Part shown: positions 36,641-45,731 of the stretch, in pieces
How the letters are laid out: every line of letters starts with the position of its first letter
Numbering within the stretch: the stretch's first letter is position 1
The notes under the pieces: model-generated
What the model saw: the letters and a program-made list of their open reading frames with translations, nothing else
Database searches by the model: none
Told to the model about the DNA's origin: nothing
Assembly (NCBI RefSeq): GCF_030166655.1
Contig: NZ_CP126446.1
Span: 3,348,001-3,412,000, forward strand
Source of the DNA: Pontibacillus chungwhensis
GTDB lineage: Bacteria; Bacillota; Bacilli; Bacillales; BH030062
Direction: 5' to 3'
DNA: 64,000 nucleotides
Program-made: the position numbers and the translations under genes

Positions 36641-36907
36641 ATGGTAGAACAAACTATGACGATCACATCAGAGGATGGCGTTCACGCACGCCCTGCCACT
36701 GTTCTAGTCCAGACGGCTGGTCAATATAAAGCTGACGTTAACTTAGAGTACAATGGTAAATCCGTTAACCTTAAATCCATTATGGGCATTATGTCTTTAG
36801 GAATCCCATCTGGCGCTGAAGTAAAAGTGACAGCAGAAGGTTCTGACGAAGAAGAAGCTCTTAATGGCGTTGCTGACGCAATGAAAAAAGAAAACCTGGG
36901 GGAATAA
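36641..36907 (+). CDS. ptsH: Phosphocarrier protein HPr
   Basis: 88 residues. The EI-phosphorylated His is in GVHARPATVLVQTA (His16), and the HPr-kinase site is the Ser in KSVNLKSIMGIMSLG (about 46-47). HPr passes phosphate from EI to all sugar EIIs and, when Ser-phosphorylated, is the CcpA co-repressor. This fits with the cre sites elsewhere in the window. AGGAGG lies upstream of ATG 36641. It follows fruA instead of the ptsG gene seen in B. subtilis. Confidence 0.97.
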   Translation: MVEQTMTITSEDGVHARPATVLVQTAGQYKADVNLEYNGKSVNLKSIMGIMSLGIPSGAEVKVTAEGSDEEEALNGVADAMKKENLGE

Positions 36908-36910
36908 TTC

Positions 36911-38632
36911 ATGAGCAGCATTAAAGGTATTGCCGCTTCTAACGGTATCGCGATTGCGAAAGCCTATCGTATGGAAGCACCGGACCTTTCTTTTGAGAAG
37001 AAAGACATTGAAAGCCCTGAACAAGAAGTGGAACGTTTCCAGTCCGCTCTTGCTACATCCAAAAACGAATTAGAGAAAATCAAGGATCACGCCTTCAAAA
37101 CATTAGGTGAAGAAAAAGCAGAGATCTTCTCCGCTCACCTTCTTGTCCTTAGCGATCCTGAGCTCATTCAACCAATCGAAGATAAAATTAAAACAGAAAA
37201 CGTGAATGCTGAGGCGGCTCTAAACGAGACAGCTAACATGTTCATTGACCTGTTTAAAAATATGGACAACGAATACATGCGCGAACGCGCAGCAGACATC
37301 CAGGACGTAACGAAGCGTGTTATGGCGCACTTATTAAACGTAACGTTCCCTGATCCTGCACTAATTGACGAAGAAGTTGTTATTATCGCTGAAGATTTAA
37401 CACCTTCTGATACAGCTCAATTAAACAAGCAATTCGTTAAAGGTTTTACAACAGATATTGGTGGACGTACATCTCACTCAGCCATCATGGCACGTTCTCT
37501 TGAGATCCCTGCTGTTGTAGGAACAAAAGAAGTAACCGCAACAATCAACAAAGATGACATGGTCATCGTTGATGGTATCGCAGGCGAAGTAATTGTTCAT
37601 CCAACAGATGAGCAAATTGAAGCTTACAAGCAAAAACAAGCTCAATTCGAAGAAAAGAAAGCGGAATGGGCAAAACTTAAAGACGAACCGACTGTAACGG
37701 CTGATAATCAGCACGTTGAACTTGTTGCAAACATCGGTACGCCTGATGATGTAAATGGCGTTGTGAATAACGGCGGAGAAGGCGTTGGCCTTTATCGTAC
37801 GGAGTTCTTATACATGGGCAAAAACCAACTTCCGACAGAAGAAGAACAGTTTGATGCTTACAAAGCCGTTCTTGAAGGTGTAGGTTCTGACAAGCCTGTG
37901 GTGGTTCGTACATTAGATATCGGTGGAGATAAAGAGTTAGACTATTTAGATCTTCCTGATGAAATGAACCCATTCCTTGGCTTCCGTGCCATTCGTTTAT
38001 GCTTAGAGCGTGACGATATCTTCCGTACACAGTTACGCGCCCTTCTTCGCGCTAGCGTATACGGCAACCTTAAGATCATGTTCCCTATGATCGCTACTCT
38101 AGGTGAGTTCCGTCAGGCGAAAGCGATTCTTCTTGAAGAGAAAGAAAAACTTCAAAATGAAGGCACAGAAGTTTCCGAGAACATTGAAGTAGGTATGATG
38201 GTTGAGATCCCTGCCACTGCTGTAATTGCTAAGCAATTCGCAAAAGAAGTTGACTTCTTCAGTATTGGAACAAACGACTTGATCCAATACACAATGGCAG
38301 CGGACCGTATGAACGAACGCGTTTCATACCTTTACCAACCATACAACCCTGCAATCCTTAACCTAATTAACAACGTAATTGAAGCAGCTCACGCTGAAGG
38401 CAAATGGGCCGGTATGTGTGGCGAAATGGCAGGAGACGAGATTGCAATCCCAATCCTTCTTGGCTTAGGATTAGATGAGTTCTCTATGAGTGCAACATCC
38501 ATCCTTCCAGCCCGCACACAGATCTTAACCCTATCTAAAGAAGAAATGGCTTCTTACAAAGAAGACATTCTTGCTATGGACACAGCTGAAGATGTTGTAG
38601 AATTCGTTAAAGAGAAAACAGGCCAAAACTAA
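36911..38632 (+). CDS. ptsI: PTS enzyme I (phosphoenolpyruvate--protein phosphotransferase)
   Basis: 573 residues, full length. The phospho-His is in [20 protein letters not shown] (about 190), the PEP-binding domain shows [23 protein letters not shown] and [11 protein letters not shown], and the C-terminal active Cys is in [11 protein letters not shown] (about 502). It starts the PTS phosphate chain by transferring phosphate from PEP to HPr. It begins 3 bp after ptsH and ends at a strong terminator. Confidence 0.97.
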   Translation: MSSIKGIAASNGIAIAKAYRMEAPDLSFEKKDIESPEQEVERFQSALATSKNELEKIKDHAFKTLGEEKAEIFSAHLLVLSDPELIQPIEDKIKTENVNAEAALNETANMFIDLFKNMDNEYMRERAADIQDVTKRVMAHLLNVTFPDPALIDEEVVIIAEDLTPSDTAQLNKQFVKGFTTDIGGRTSHSAIMARSLEIPAVVGTKEVTATINKDDMVIVDGIAGEVIVHPTDEQIEAYKQKQAQFEEKKAEWAKLKDEPTVTADNQHVELVANIGTPDDVNGVVNNGGEGVGLYRTEFLYMGKNQLPTEEEQFDAYKAVLEGVGSDKPVVVRTLDIGGDKELDYLDLPDEMNPFLGFRAIRLCLERDDIFRTQLRALLRASVYGNLKIMFPMIATLGEFRQAKAILLEEKEKLQNEGTEVSENIEVGMMVEIPATAVIAKQFAKEVDFFSIGTNDLIQYTMAADRMNERVSYLYQPYNPAILNLINNVIEAAHAEGKWAGMCGEMAGDEIAIPILLGLGLDEFSMSATSILPARTQILTLSKEEMASYKEDILAMDTAEDVVEFVKEKTGQN

Positions 38633-38643
38633 TTTCTATACAC

Positions 38644-38677
38644 TAAAAAGGACCCTTTGAAAAGGGTCCTTTTCTTT
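38644..38677 (+). terminator. Terminator of the fru-pts operon
   Basis: AAAAAGGACCCTTT pairs with AAAGGGTCCTTTT around a short loop, followed by T-rich sequence, 12 bp after the ptsI stop. Confidence 0.93.
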
Positions 38678-38700
38678 ATTTTCTTCCATTGTAAAACCTA

Positions 38701-38748
38701 TGTAATCTCCTTGTTAGAATTGCAATCATATTGTTGTCATTCTGTTGT
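38701..38748 (+). promoter_or_regulatory. WalR-like boxes before the first YocH-like gene
   Basis: TGTAAT-CTCCT-TGTTAG (38701-38717) and TGTTGT-CATTC-TGTTGT (38732-38748) have the two-hexamer, 5-nt-spacer layout of WalR boxes (TGTWAH-N5-TGTWAH), with one or two deviations. B. subtilis yocH is a known WalR target. A TATAGT (-10) follows at about 38771. Confidence 0.5.
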
Positions 38749-38783
38749 TGGGCTTTTCCTCAAAGGTTGTTATAGTAGTCCAT

Positions 38784-38852
38784 AGAGTTAATTCGTTACT
38801 CAAAAATATCGCGAATTTCAACAGCATAAGGCTATTGTAATTCCTAGGAGGA
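38784..38852 (+). promoter_or_regulatory. Conserved structured 5' leader, copy 1
   Basis: This probably begins near the transcription start. AGAGTTAATTCGTTACTC can fold at the very 5' end (GAGT with ACTC), and a second hairpin pairs ATTCG with CGAAT. The leader recurs almost unchanged at 39903-39968 before the paralogous gene. A transcript-stabilising or regulatory role is inferred. Confidence 0.5.
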
Positions 38853-38859
38853 TAACAAC

Positions 38860-39624
38860 ATGAAAAAACTAGTACTTTCCCTAGCTGCCGTAGCAACGAT
38901 TTCTGCAACAACAACCATCACAGCAAGTGCGGAAGAAGTAGTTGTCAACAGTGGTGACACGTTATGGGGAATCTCTCAGGATTACGATGTCTCCGTTGAA
39001 CAGCTTAAAGAACTAAACAACTTAACAACAAATACAATTTATCCAGCACAAAGCTTACTCATAAACCGCAACAATGAAACACAAGAAGCACAACAGACAT
39101 CAACTCAATCTAGTGATGTATACACGATCAAACCAGGTGACTCTCTTTGGAGAATTGGTCAGAAATTCAACGTGAGCGTCAATGAGTTAAAACAATGGAA
39201 TAACTTAAGCTCGAATACGATTTATTCAGGTAATACCCTTAAAGTAGACGGAGTAAACGTAGCAACAAAAGAAGAAGCAACTGTCGCGAGCACCCAACCA
39301 TCTGAACCTAAAACACAAACAGAACAAAAAGAAGCTAAAACTATCACAGTAGAATCTACAGCCTATACAGCAAACTGCGCAGGATGCTCAGGAATTACAA
39401 GCACAGGAATTAACCTTCTTGCAAACCCAGATCGCAAAGTCATTGCGGTTGATCCTGACGTAATCCCACTCGGTACAGAAGTATACGTTGAAGGGTACGG
39501 AAAAGCAGTAGCTGGTGACATCGGTAGCGCAATCCAAGGAAACAAAATTGACGTATTCATTCCAAATCGTTCTGATGCTCTAAACTGGGGCCGCAGAACA
39601 GTAGAAGTAACAATCTTAGACTAA
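38860..39624 (+). CDS. Secreted LysM and 3D-domain cell-wall protein (YocH-like), copy 1
   Basis: 254 residues. A signal peptide ends near ASA-EE (about residue 25). Two LysM peptidoglycan-binding domains follow, at about 28-68 ([20 protein letters not shown]) and 87-130 ([20 protein letters not shown]). After a T/Q/E-rich linker comes a C-terminal 3D domain (about 165-254) with [17 protein letters not shown], the Asp-bearing [16 protein letters not shown] and GDIGSAIQGNKIDVFIP. YocH-type proteins remodel the wall under WalRK control. AGGAGG precedes ATG 38860. The next gene is a close paralog. Confidence 0.9.
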   Translation: MKKLVLSLAAVATISATTTITASAEEVVVNSGDTLWGISQDYDVSVEQLKELNNLTTNTIYPAQSLLINRNNETQEAQQTSTQSSDVYTIKPGDSLWRIGQKFNVSVNELKQWNNLSSNTIYSGNTLKVDGVNVATKEEATVASTQPSEPKTQTEQKEAKTITVESTAYTANCAGCSGITSTGINLLANPDRKVIAVDPDVIPLGTEVYVEGYGKAVAGDIGSAIQGNKIDVFIPNRSDALNWGRRTVEVTILD

Positions 39625-39647
39625 ACACCCTATAAATAAATGATACA

Positions 39648-39682
39648 AGCCCAAAGCTAAATGTAGCTTTGGGCTTTTTTAT
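39648..39682 (+). terminator. Terminator after YocH-like copy 1
   Basis: AGCCCAAAGCTA pairs with TAGCTTTGGGCT, followed by a T run. The same stem sequence is used after copy 2. Confidence 0.93.
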
Positions 39683-39819
39683 GTAGTCTAACAGTTTTAT
39701 TTAACTTTTAGGCCAAGCCCTCTATATACTCTATACAGAACAGATCAAGCCTTGTCTAAACCAATATAAGTGTCGATTAAAAGAGTCTTTAATTATAAAA
39801 ATTTCCATTATAACAAAAA

Positions 39820-39867
39820 TGTAACATTTTTGTTATCACTGAAATCACATTGTTGTCATTCTGTTAT
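39820..39867 (+). promoter_or_regulatory. WalR boxes before the second YocH-like gene
   Basis: TGTAAC-ATTTT-TGTTAT (39820-39836) is a perfect match to TGTWAH-N5-TGTWAH. TGTTGT-CATTC-TGTTAT (39851-39867) is a near match in the same position as the copy-1 box. Confidence 0.65.
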
Positions 39868-39902
39868 TGGACTCTCCCCGTTCGCTTGTTATCGTGGGGC
39901 GT

Positions 39903-39968
39903 AGAGTTAATTCGTTACTCAATAAAGCGCGAATTTCAACAGCTTAAGGCTATTGTTATTCCTAGGAG
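39903..39968 (+). promoter_or_regulatory. Conserved structured 5' leader, copy 2
   Basis: AGAGTTAATTCGTTACTCAA and GCGAATTTCAACAGC, then AAGGCTATTGT and CCTAGGAGG, match copy 1 at 38784-38852 with few changes, while the DNA just upstream (39870-39900) differs more. This suggests selection on the transcribed leader. Confidence 0.5.
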
Positions 39969-39977
39969 GTTAACCAA

Positions 39978-40739
39978 ATGAAAAAATTATTTTTATCACT
40001 AGCTGCCGTAGCAACGATCTCAACCACAACAACAATTACAGCAAATGCTGAAGAAGTAGTGGTTAATGACGGCGACACATTATGGGGAATCTCTCAGGAT
40101 TACGATGTCTCCGTTGATCAGCTTAAAGATTTAAATGATTTATCATCAACTACCATTTATCCAAGCCAAAGCTTGCTTATAAATCGCAACAATGAAGCAC
40201 AACAAACATCCACTCAAACGAGTGATGAATATACGGTTAAATCAGGTGACTCTCTTTGGGGAATCGCAGAGAAATTTAACGTAAGTGTGAATGAATTAAA
40301 ACAATGGAATAACGTAAGCTCAATTACCATTCATTCTGGAGATACCCTTAAAGTAGACGGAGCAAACGTAGCAACGAAAGAAAAATCAACTGTCGCTAGC
40401 ACACAGCCTTCAGAACCAACAACACAAGAAAAACAAGTTCAAGAGGAACAAAAGACCATTACGATGGAATCAACGGCTTATACAGCGAATTGCGCAGGCT
40501 GCTCTGGAATTACGAGCACAGGAATTAACCTTCTGGCAAACCCAGATCAGAAAGTTATAGCCGTCGACCCAAACATCATTCCACTAGGTACTGAAGTCTA
40601 TGTAGAAGGATATGGAAAAGCAGTAGCTGGTGACATCGGTGGCGACATTCAAGGAAACAGAATTGATGTATTCATCCCATCTCAATCTGGCGCTCTAAAC
40701 TGGGGCCGCAAAACAGTAGACGTAACCATCTTAGATTAA
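39978..40739 (+). CDS. Secreted LysM and 3D-domain cell-wall protein (YocH-like), copy 2
   Basis: 253 residues with the same layout as copy 1: a signal peptide ending near ANA-EE, two LysM domains ([39 protein letters not shown]), a T/S/Q-rich linker and a 3D domain with all conserved Asp residues ([27 protein letters not shown]). The proteins are near-identical in the domains and differ mainly in the linker, so this is a recent tandem duplication that includes the promoter and leader. AGGAGG precedes ATG 39978. Copy 2 has a better WalR box, so the two may differ in strength. Confidence 0.9.
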   Translation: MKKLFLSLAAVATISTTTTITANAEEVVVNDGDTLWGISQDYDVSVDQLKDLNDLSSTTIYPSQSLLINRNNEAQQTSTQTSDEYTVKSGDSLWGIAEKFNVSVNELKQWNNVSSITIHSGDTLKVDGANVATKEKSTVASTQPSEPTTQEKQVQEEQKTITMESTAYTANCAGCSGITSTGINLLANPDQKVIAVDPNIIPLGTEVYVEGYGKAVAGDIGGDIQGNRIDVFIPSQSGALNWGRKTVDVTILD

Positions 40740-40763
40740 TTCCTTTTCTCCTAAATAATAGTG

Positions 40764-40798
40764 AAAGCCCAAAGCTGAAAGCAGCTTTGGGCTTTTTT
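40764..40798 (+). terminator. Terminator after YocH-like copy 2
   Basis: AAAGCCCAAAGCTG pairs with CAGCTTTGGGCTTT, with a T run. It is a near duplicate of the hairpin at 39648. Confidence 0.93.
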
Positions 40799-40878
40799 AT
40801 GTGGGGTCTTTCGACTCTACATGGATCTATTACCTTCGAGGGTTAGGGCCCCTCCTACCTATGAATTTACATTTGAAA

Positions 40879-40913
40879 AAGGTGTAAAATCATTAAAACG
40901 ATTTTACACCTTC
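40879..40913 (-). terminator. Terminator of coaA
   Basis: AAGGTGTAAAATC pairs perfectly with GATTTTACACCTT, just after the coaA stop on the minus strand. The A run to its left is read as U on the coaA transcript. Confidence 0.88.
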
Positions 40914-40919
40914 TATTCG

Positions 40920-41855
40920 TTAGGCTTTCCGTAACATGATGGAGTCAATTAAATGATCACGATCTTTATGTAAAATAAGATCTGCACGGTTACGGGTCGG
41001 TTGAATATTTTCATGAAGATTCTTTAAGTTAATTCGGCGCCAAATATCCTCAGCCATTCCGATCGCTTCCTCATTAGATAGCCCTGAGTACTTGTGAAAG
41101 TAAGAACGCTCATCCTGAAAGGCCGTATCCCGAAGTTTCATAAAACGCTCTGTATACCACTTCAAAAGATCGTCCTCGTTTGCATCCACATAAATACTGA
41201 AATCAAAGAAATCAGAAACGTACGTCCCAGGGTCTGCTCCTCTTGTTTTAGGCGTTTGTAATACGTTCACACCTTCAACAATGACGATATCAGGCTGATC
41301 TAAAACCTGAACCTCATCAGGCAAAATGTTATACGTTAAGTGGGAATAGACAGGCGCTTCTACATCAGGTCGCCCTGATTTTAAGTCTGCTAGAACATCT
41401 ATTAATTTCTTAATATCATAACTTTCAGGGAATCCTTTTCTGTTCATAATCCCCTTCTCTTCTAAAACCTCGTTTGGGTATAAAAATCCATCTGTCGTTA
41501 AGATATCAACGCTCGGATGTTCATCCCATTCTGAAAGCAGTTCACGCATTATTCTTGAAATCGTACTCTTACCAACAGCCACACTGCCTGCGACCCCAAT
41601 AATAAATGGAACCTGCTTAGTTTGTTGCCCCATGAAGCGATCTGTAACGGAATGAAGTTCATGGGAAGCTTTCGTATATAAATTGAGTAACCGACTCAAA
41701 GGAAGATAAACATTTGAAACTTCCTCAATGTCGAGTTTCTCGTTAATTCCTTTAACGTTTTCGATCTGTATGGGAGACAGGGTCATCGGTACATTAGCAC
41801 GAAGCTTCGCCCATTCGTTTTTCTGGAACATCCAATACGGTGAATAACTACTCAT
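40920..41855 (-). CDS. coaA: Pantothenate kinase, type I
   Basis: 311 residues, the normal CoaA length. The P-loop is GVAGSVAVGKSTISR (about 95), and TTDGFLYPNEVLEEKGIMNRKGFPESYD holds the conserved catalytic Asp and pantothenate-binding region. Further family blocks are SHLTYNILPDEV, IVIVEGVNVLQTP and the C-terminal NLHENIQPTRNRADLILHK. It phosphorylates pantothenate as the first, CoA-inhibited step of coenzyme A synthesis. It is monocistronic. Confidence 0.96.
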   Translation of the reverse strand: MSSYSPYWMFQKNEWAKLRANVPMTLSPIQIENVKGINEKLDIEEVSNVYLPLSRLLNLYTKASHELHSVTDRFMGQQTKQVPFIIGVAGSVAVGKSTISRIMRELLSEWDEHPSVDILTTDGFLYPNEVLEEKGIMNRKGFPESYDIKKLIDVLADLKSGRPDVEAPVYSHLTYNILPDEVQVLDQPDIVIVEGVNVLQTPKTRGADPGTYVSDFFDFSIYVDANEDDLLKWYTERFMKLRDTAFQDERSYFHKYSGLSNEEAIGMAEDIWRRINLKNLHENIQPTRNRADLILHKDRDHLIDSIMLRKA

Positions 41856-42017
41856 ACTATTTCACATACCTTTGTCTACATATTAAGAACTGCAATATTC
41901 ATAATTTACCACAGCGTCACTATTTGTACCACCACATCGAATGACGTCTGATGACTATTCCCCTCCCCCTATAACCTATCAACCCTTGATATAACAGCTT
42001 TCTACTCTCTATAAAAT

Positions 42018-42923
42018 TTATTGCATAAGATTTGATAGCGCTTTCCTTATAGTAGGGTATTGAAAAGAAAAAGAAGAATGTAATAGCTTTGATGGAAGCA
42101 CACAGCTCCCTTTCGTTACGAGCACACTCTTTTCTCCAAAAGTGCGGCGAATCATCCATTCTGAGAACGGAAACCAGTATGGTCGTCTCATAATAGAAGC
42201 TAGCGTATGGCCTAATTCATCCATTGTAACAGGGTGAGGGGCTGTTAGATTAACTGGCCCATGCATGGATTTCTCATAAATAAGGTAATCTATAATTCGC
42301 ACCACATCTTCTAAATGGATCCAAGAGACAAATTGATTTCCGGTAGCAATTTTCCCACCGGCCCAAAATCGATATGGTAGGAGAGCCTTAGCTAGAAAGC
42401 CTTCTTTAGAATGAAGTACTGTGCCAATACGAGCAATAACCTTCCGAATATCAGGGTGGTTTAAGTAATGGAGTGTGTTCTCCCAGATATCACAAACTTC
42501 GCTTGGGAAACTATTAAGCAGCGAAAGACTTCGATCTGTAAACCTATCGTTCTCGGAATACCCATAATAGCCAATTGCCGAGCCTTGAATGAAGACCACT
42601 GGCTTCTCCTTTAAATGCTTTACAATTTCAATAATGCGTTTAGTCGATTCAATCCGGCTATGTAAAATGCGCTCCTTTTTCTCAGGGGTCCACCTTCCCC
42701 TTCCAATCGGCTCCCCTGCCAGGTTAATGACTACATCTATCTTTCTATGAGAGAGGTAATCGATTTCATCTCCATCCTCCGACAACCAATGGATATACTC
42801 TCTAAGTCCCTCTACTCGCGATTGCCCTCTTGTAAGGATGTAGAGGGTGTGGCCTTGCTTTTCGAAATGGTCGACCAATGCCCGTCCTATAAACCCTGTT
42901 CCCCCGCTCATTAATATGTTCAA
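42018..42923 (-). CDS. TIGR01777-family NAD-dependent epimerase-like protein
   Basis: 301 residues of the atypical extended SDR family that includes Bacillus YfhF and SulA-type proteins. The nucleotide-binding motif is MSGGTGFIGRALVDHFEKQG. Family blocks are VVINLAGEPIGRGRWTPEKK, IESTKRIIE, FIQGSAIGYYG, FRTGTVL-like ARIGTVLHSKEG and FVSWIHLEDVVRIIDYLI. The start is TTG 42923, with an AGGGGG ribosome site about 8 nt away. Substrate is unknown. It is divergent from the YndJ-like gene across 55 bp. Confidence 0.85.
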   Translation of the reverse strand: MNILMSGGTGFIGRALVDHFEKQGHTLYILTRGQSRVEGLREYIHWLSEDGDEIDYLSHRKIDVVINLAGEPIGRGRWTPEKKERILHSRIESTKRIIEIVKHLKEKPVVFIQGSAIGYYGYSENDRFTDRSLSLLNSFPSEVCDIWENTLHYLNHPDIRKVIARIGTVLHSKEGFLAKALLPYRFWAGGKIATGNQFVSWIHLEDVVRIIDYLIYEKSMHGPVNLTAPHPVTMDELGHTLASIMRRPYWFPFSEWMIRRTFGEKSVLVTKGSCVLPSKLLHSSFSFQYPTIRKALSNLMQ

Positions 42924-42978
42924 CCCCTATCCCCCTCTTCTTTCGCAATCATCACTTTTACTATAGAATCGATATGAG

Positions 42979-43923
42979 GTGATTCCTATTCTTGAGAAAA
43001 AACGCTCTATCTTTGGCGCCACGACTTTCGTGATCTTCGTCATCTTACAGCTTCTATTTAAAGAAATTCACACCGAACAATATGTACAAATGCTTCTTGT
43101 ATTCGCTTATGGCACACTGATCCCCTTAACGCTCTCTCTAGCCAAAACGGAGTATACAAAACTTTATCAGACGTTACTGACAGTCCATCCAATCAGTTTC
43201 ATTCTGGCGTGCATTAGTTTCTGGATCGATCGGGGCATTGTCTCTTTTATCCTATCACTTCCGTGGTTTGGATTCACAGCATTGATTGCTCTTTACGGAC
43301 TCTCATCCCTTGTAAAAACCAGAGCTTGGGAGACGATGCCTAAAATGTTAGTCCATGCAGGTCTATTATATATTGTTATAGGTGGAGGTTGGCTTTCCTT
43401 ACATCGATTAAATGTAGACGTGTTACATTTTCAGGACATCTTAATTTTGTTAACGTCGATTCATTTTCATTATGCTGCTTTTGTTACGATTATAGCGTTT
43501 GGGTTAATGGGAAACTTTATCCGCCCCTCGCAATCCATTGTGAGAAGGATTTACAACGGTCTTGGCGCGTTTTTATTAGTAGGGCCGATCTTTGTAGCGA
43601 TCGGGATAACTTTTTCGCCTGTGTCGCCTCTAATTGAATTTTTGTCTGTTGTAGAATTCGTGGTACCGATTGCTTTATTTGCTATTCTTAGCTTAGTTTT
43701 TATCGTACCAAACGTAAAGAGTTCGAAAGCCAGGACGTTCATGACCGTCGCTTTCTTCTCCCTTTTTGTATCCATGAGTTTTGCTTTCTTGTATGGATAC
43801 GGTCATATCAGCGAAATATCGGTATTAGATATCCCTTTAATGGTATTCGTGCACGGATTCGTGAATAGTTTTGGATTTTCATTATGTATGATTCTTGCCT
43901 TGTGGCATGAAAATCAGGTATAA
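42979..43923 (+). CDS. YndJ-like membrane protein
   Basis: 314 residues with about nine membrane segments. It resembles the Bacillus YndJ family in overall pattern and in blocks such as LVHAGLLYIVIGGGWLSLHRL, HFHYAAFVTIIAFGLMGN and HGFVNSFGFSLCMILAL, with intramembrane His residues. Function is unknown. The start is unclear: GTG 42979 overlaps the only ribosome-site-like sequence GAGGTGAT, which is ideally placed for an ATT at 42988. GTG is kept for want of proof. The epimerase-like gene lies on the other side of a short shared promoter region. Confidence 0.7.
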   Translation: MIPILEKKRSIFGATTFVIFVILQLLFKEIHTEQYVQMLLVFAYGTLIPLTLSLAKTEYTKLYQTLLTVHPISFILACISFWIDRGIVSFILSLPWFGFTALIALYGLSSLVKTRAWETMPKMLVHAGLLYIVIGGGWLSLHRLNVDVLHFQDILILLTSIHFHYAAFVTIIAFGLMGNFIRPSQSIVRRIYNGLGAFLLVGPIFVAIGITFSPVSPLIEFLSVVEFVVPIALFAILSLVFIVPNVKSSKARTFMTVAFFSLFVSMSFAFLYGYGHISEISVLDIPLMVFVHGFVNSFGFSLCMILALWHENQV

Positions 43924-43954
43924 AAAATAACCTGCCTTGTGGCAGGTTATTTTT
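43922..43954. terminator. Bidirectional intrinsic terminator
   Basis: AAAAATAACCTGCC pairs perfectly with GGCAGGTTATTTTT between the converging YndJ-like and symporter genes. Confidence 0.93.
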
Positions 43955-43994
43955 GTATGCTTACGAGTTTCCTAGATTTCTGATCCATGTTTCG

Positions 43995-45410
43995 TCAGCT
44001 GGCTTTTCGGTAAGCATTCCGATTCTTATGCAAGTAATCATTAAAGTACGAATTGGTTTCTCGCACAATAACTTTATATAGAAGCAATAATGCGATTAAG
44101 TTCGGTATCATCATAAGCGCATTCGCCATATTTGCAAATGCCCATACAAGATCAAGTTGCATGACAGCCCCCATAAAGGTAGCGCCAATATAAATGAAAC
44201 GGTATGGAATGATGTAGCGAAGACCTAATAGGTATTCGAAACATTTCTCTCCGTACATGTACCAGCCCACAATGGTAGAGAAGCCGAAGAAGATAACGGA
44301 GAAGGCTACAATATATTCCCCTACTGTCCCAAGAGCATGTCCAAAGGCTGCACTTGTTAAAGCTCCTCCATCAAGATCAGCAGCGTGCTGCACTCCTGAT
44401 ATCGCACCACCTGACGGGTCCCAGAACCCTGTCATAATAAGAACAAGTCCTGTCATCGTACATACGATAATGGTTACAATAAACGTTCCTGTCATGGCTA
44501 CAAGCGCTTGTTTAACAGGGTGATCCGTTTTCGCATTTCCTGCGATTAAAGCGGCTGTACCAAGACCTGCTTCATTAGAGAAGATACCTCGTGATACACC
44601 ACTACGGACCGCTTCCATTACGACTACCCCGGCAAAACCACCTGCTGCTGATACAGGACTAAATGCATAATTGAAGATCATTTCAAACGCAGGTAAGACC
44701 GCATCATAATTCATAATAATAATAAGTAAAGAACCGCCAATATAAAGAAAGGCCATAACAGGCACGAAGAATCCGGCCACTGTACTAATTCTCTGAATGC
44801 CTCCGAAAATAATAAGACCAGTTAGTACAGCAAGCACCGCTCCTGTCACCCAACCGTTAATATGAAAGCTTTCATCCATCACATCAGAAATGGTATTCGA
44901 TTGAACACTGTTCCCAATCCCTAGTGCAGCAAAGGCACCAAAGAAAGCAAAGGCAATAGCAAGCCCTTTCCATTTCTTACCTAGCCCTCGTTCTACATAA
45001 TACATAGGCCCGCCGGAGTATTCTCCGTTCTCATTTTTAACCCGGTATTTCATAGCAAGCAAGGCTTCCGCATATTTTGTTGCCATTCCTAGTAATCCTA
45101 CAATCCACATCCAAAAGATAGCACCTGGTCCCCCAAGTGTTAACGCAGTGGCTACACCGGCGATATTCCCGTTCCCAATTGTAGCCGACAACGCCGTCAT
45201 CAGTGTTTTAAAGTTGCTGATATCTCCTTCAGCATCGGATGAAGATTCCGACTTTTCTTCTTTCGTAAAAGCCAGTTTAAATGCATACATTAGCTTCCTA
45301 AACTGTAATCCTCTTAACATAATGGTTAAGAATAACCCTGTCCCAAATAAGAGAATTAAGCTAGGTGTTCCCCATAGTACATCGTTGATTCGATTTAATA
45401 CGTCTAACAT
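43995..45410 (-). CDS. Alanine/glycine:sodium symporter (AGCS family)
   Basis: 471 residues with about eleven membrane segments. Signatures are TALSATIGNGNIAGVATALTLGGPGAIFWMW near residue 70, the family consensus GGPMYYVERGLG, and SRGIFSNEAGLGTAALI near 285. It imports alanine or glycine with sodium, as AlsT does in B. subtilis, and suits a halophile. A cre-like site lies 110 bp upstream. The alanine genes adeR, ald and alr begin 0.6 kb away in the other direction, so alanine is the likely substrate. Confidence 0.92.
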   Translation of the reverse strand: MLDVLNRINDVLWGTPSLILLFGTGLFLTIMLRGLQFRKLMYAFKLAFTKEEKSESSSDAEGDISNFKTLMTALSATIGNGNIAGVATALTLGGPGAIFWMWIVGLLGMATKYAEALLAMKYRVKNENGEYSGGPMYYVERGLGKKWKGLAIAFAFFGAFAALGIGNSVQSNTISDVMDESFHINGWVTGAVLAVLTGLIIFGGIQRISTVAGFFVPVMAFLYIGGSLLIIIMNYDAVLPAFEMIFNYAFSPVSAAGGFAGVVVMEAVRSGVSRGIFSNEAGLGTAALIAGNAKTDHPVKQALVAMTGTFIVTIIVCTMTGLVLIMTGFWDPSGGAISGVQHAADLDGGALTSAAFGHALGTVGEYIVAFSVIFFGFSTIVGWYMYGEKCFEYLLGLRYIIPYRFIYIGATFMGAVMQLDLVWAFANMANALMMIPNLIALLLLYKVIVRETNSYFNDYLHKNRNAYRKAS

Positions 45411-45520
45411 GATTTACCCCCTGCTCTCGATGTATCTTGTTGTGAGTTTTGGGTTTTAACATTCTCCCATTATATACTTTATCACTCATTTTTGAAGAGA
45501 TATTTGTGAAATCGTAAAAT

Positions 45521-45534
45521 TTTAAGCGCTTTCA
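45521..45534. promoter_or_regulatory. Candidate cre (CcpA) site before the alanine symporter
   Basis: On the minus strand TGAAAGCGCTTAAA matches the cre consensus except near one end. It lies about 110 bp upstream of the symporter start. The rest of 45411-45730 is A/T-rich with no gene. Confidence 0.6.
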
Positions 45535-45731
45535 ATTGTTGAAAACAACAAACGGATTGAGTAAGCTTTAGGAAATACCACAAATTCTTATAGATTTTCC
45601 TCACTGGTGTGCCTTAAAATGTACCAGGGAGACTTTCGTATTTATTAAAACACCACCGAAAATCAGAAGAAAGAAAACATGCTAAATCAACACTCTTCTG
45701 AGTTGTGGATTCTCTGCTATGCTCAAGTAAT

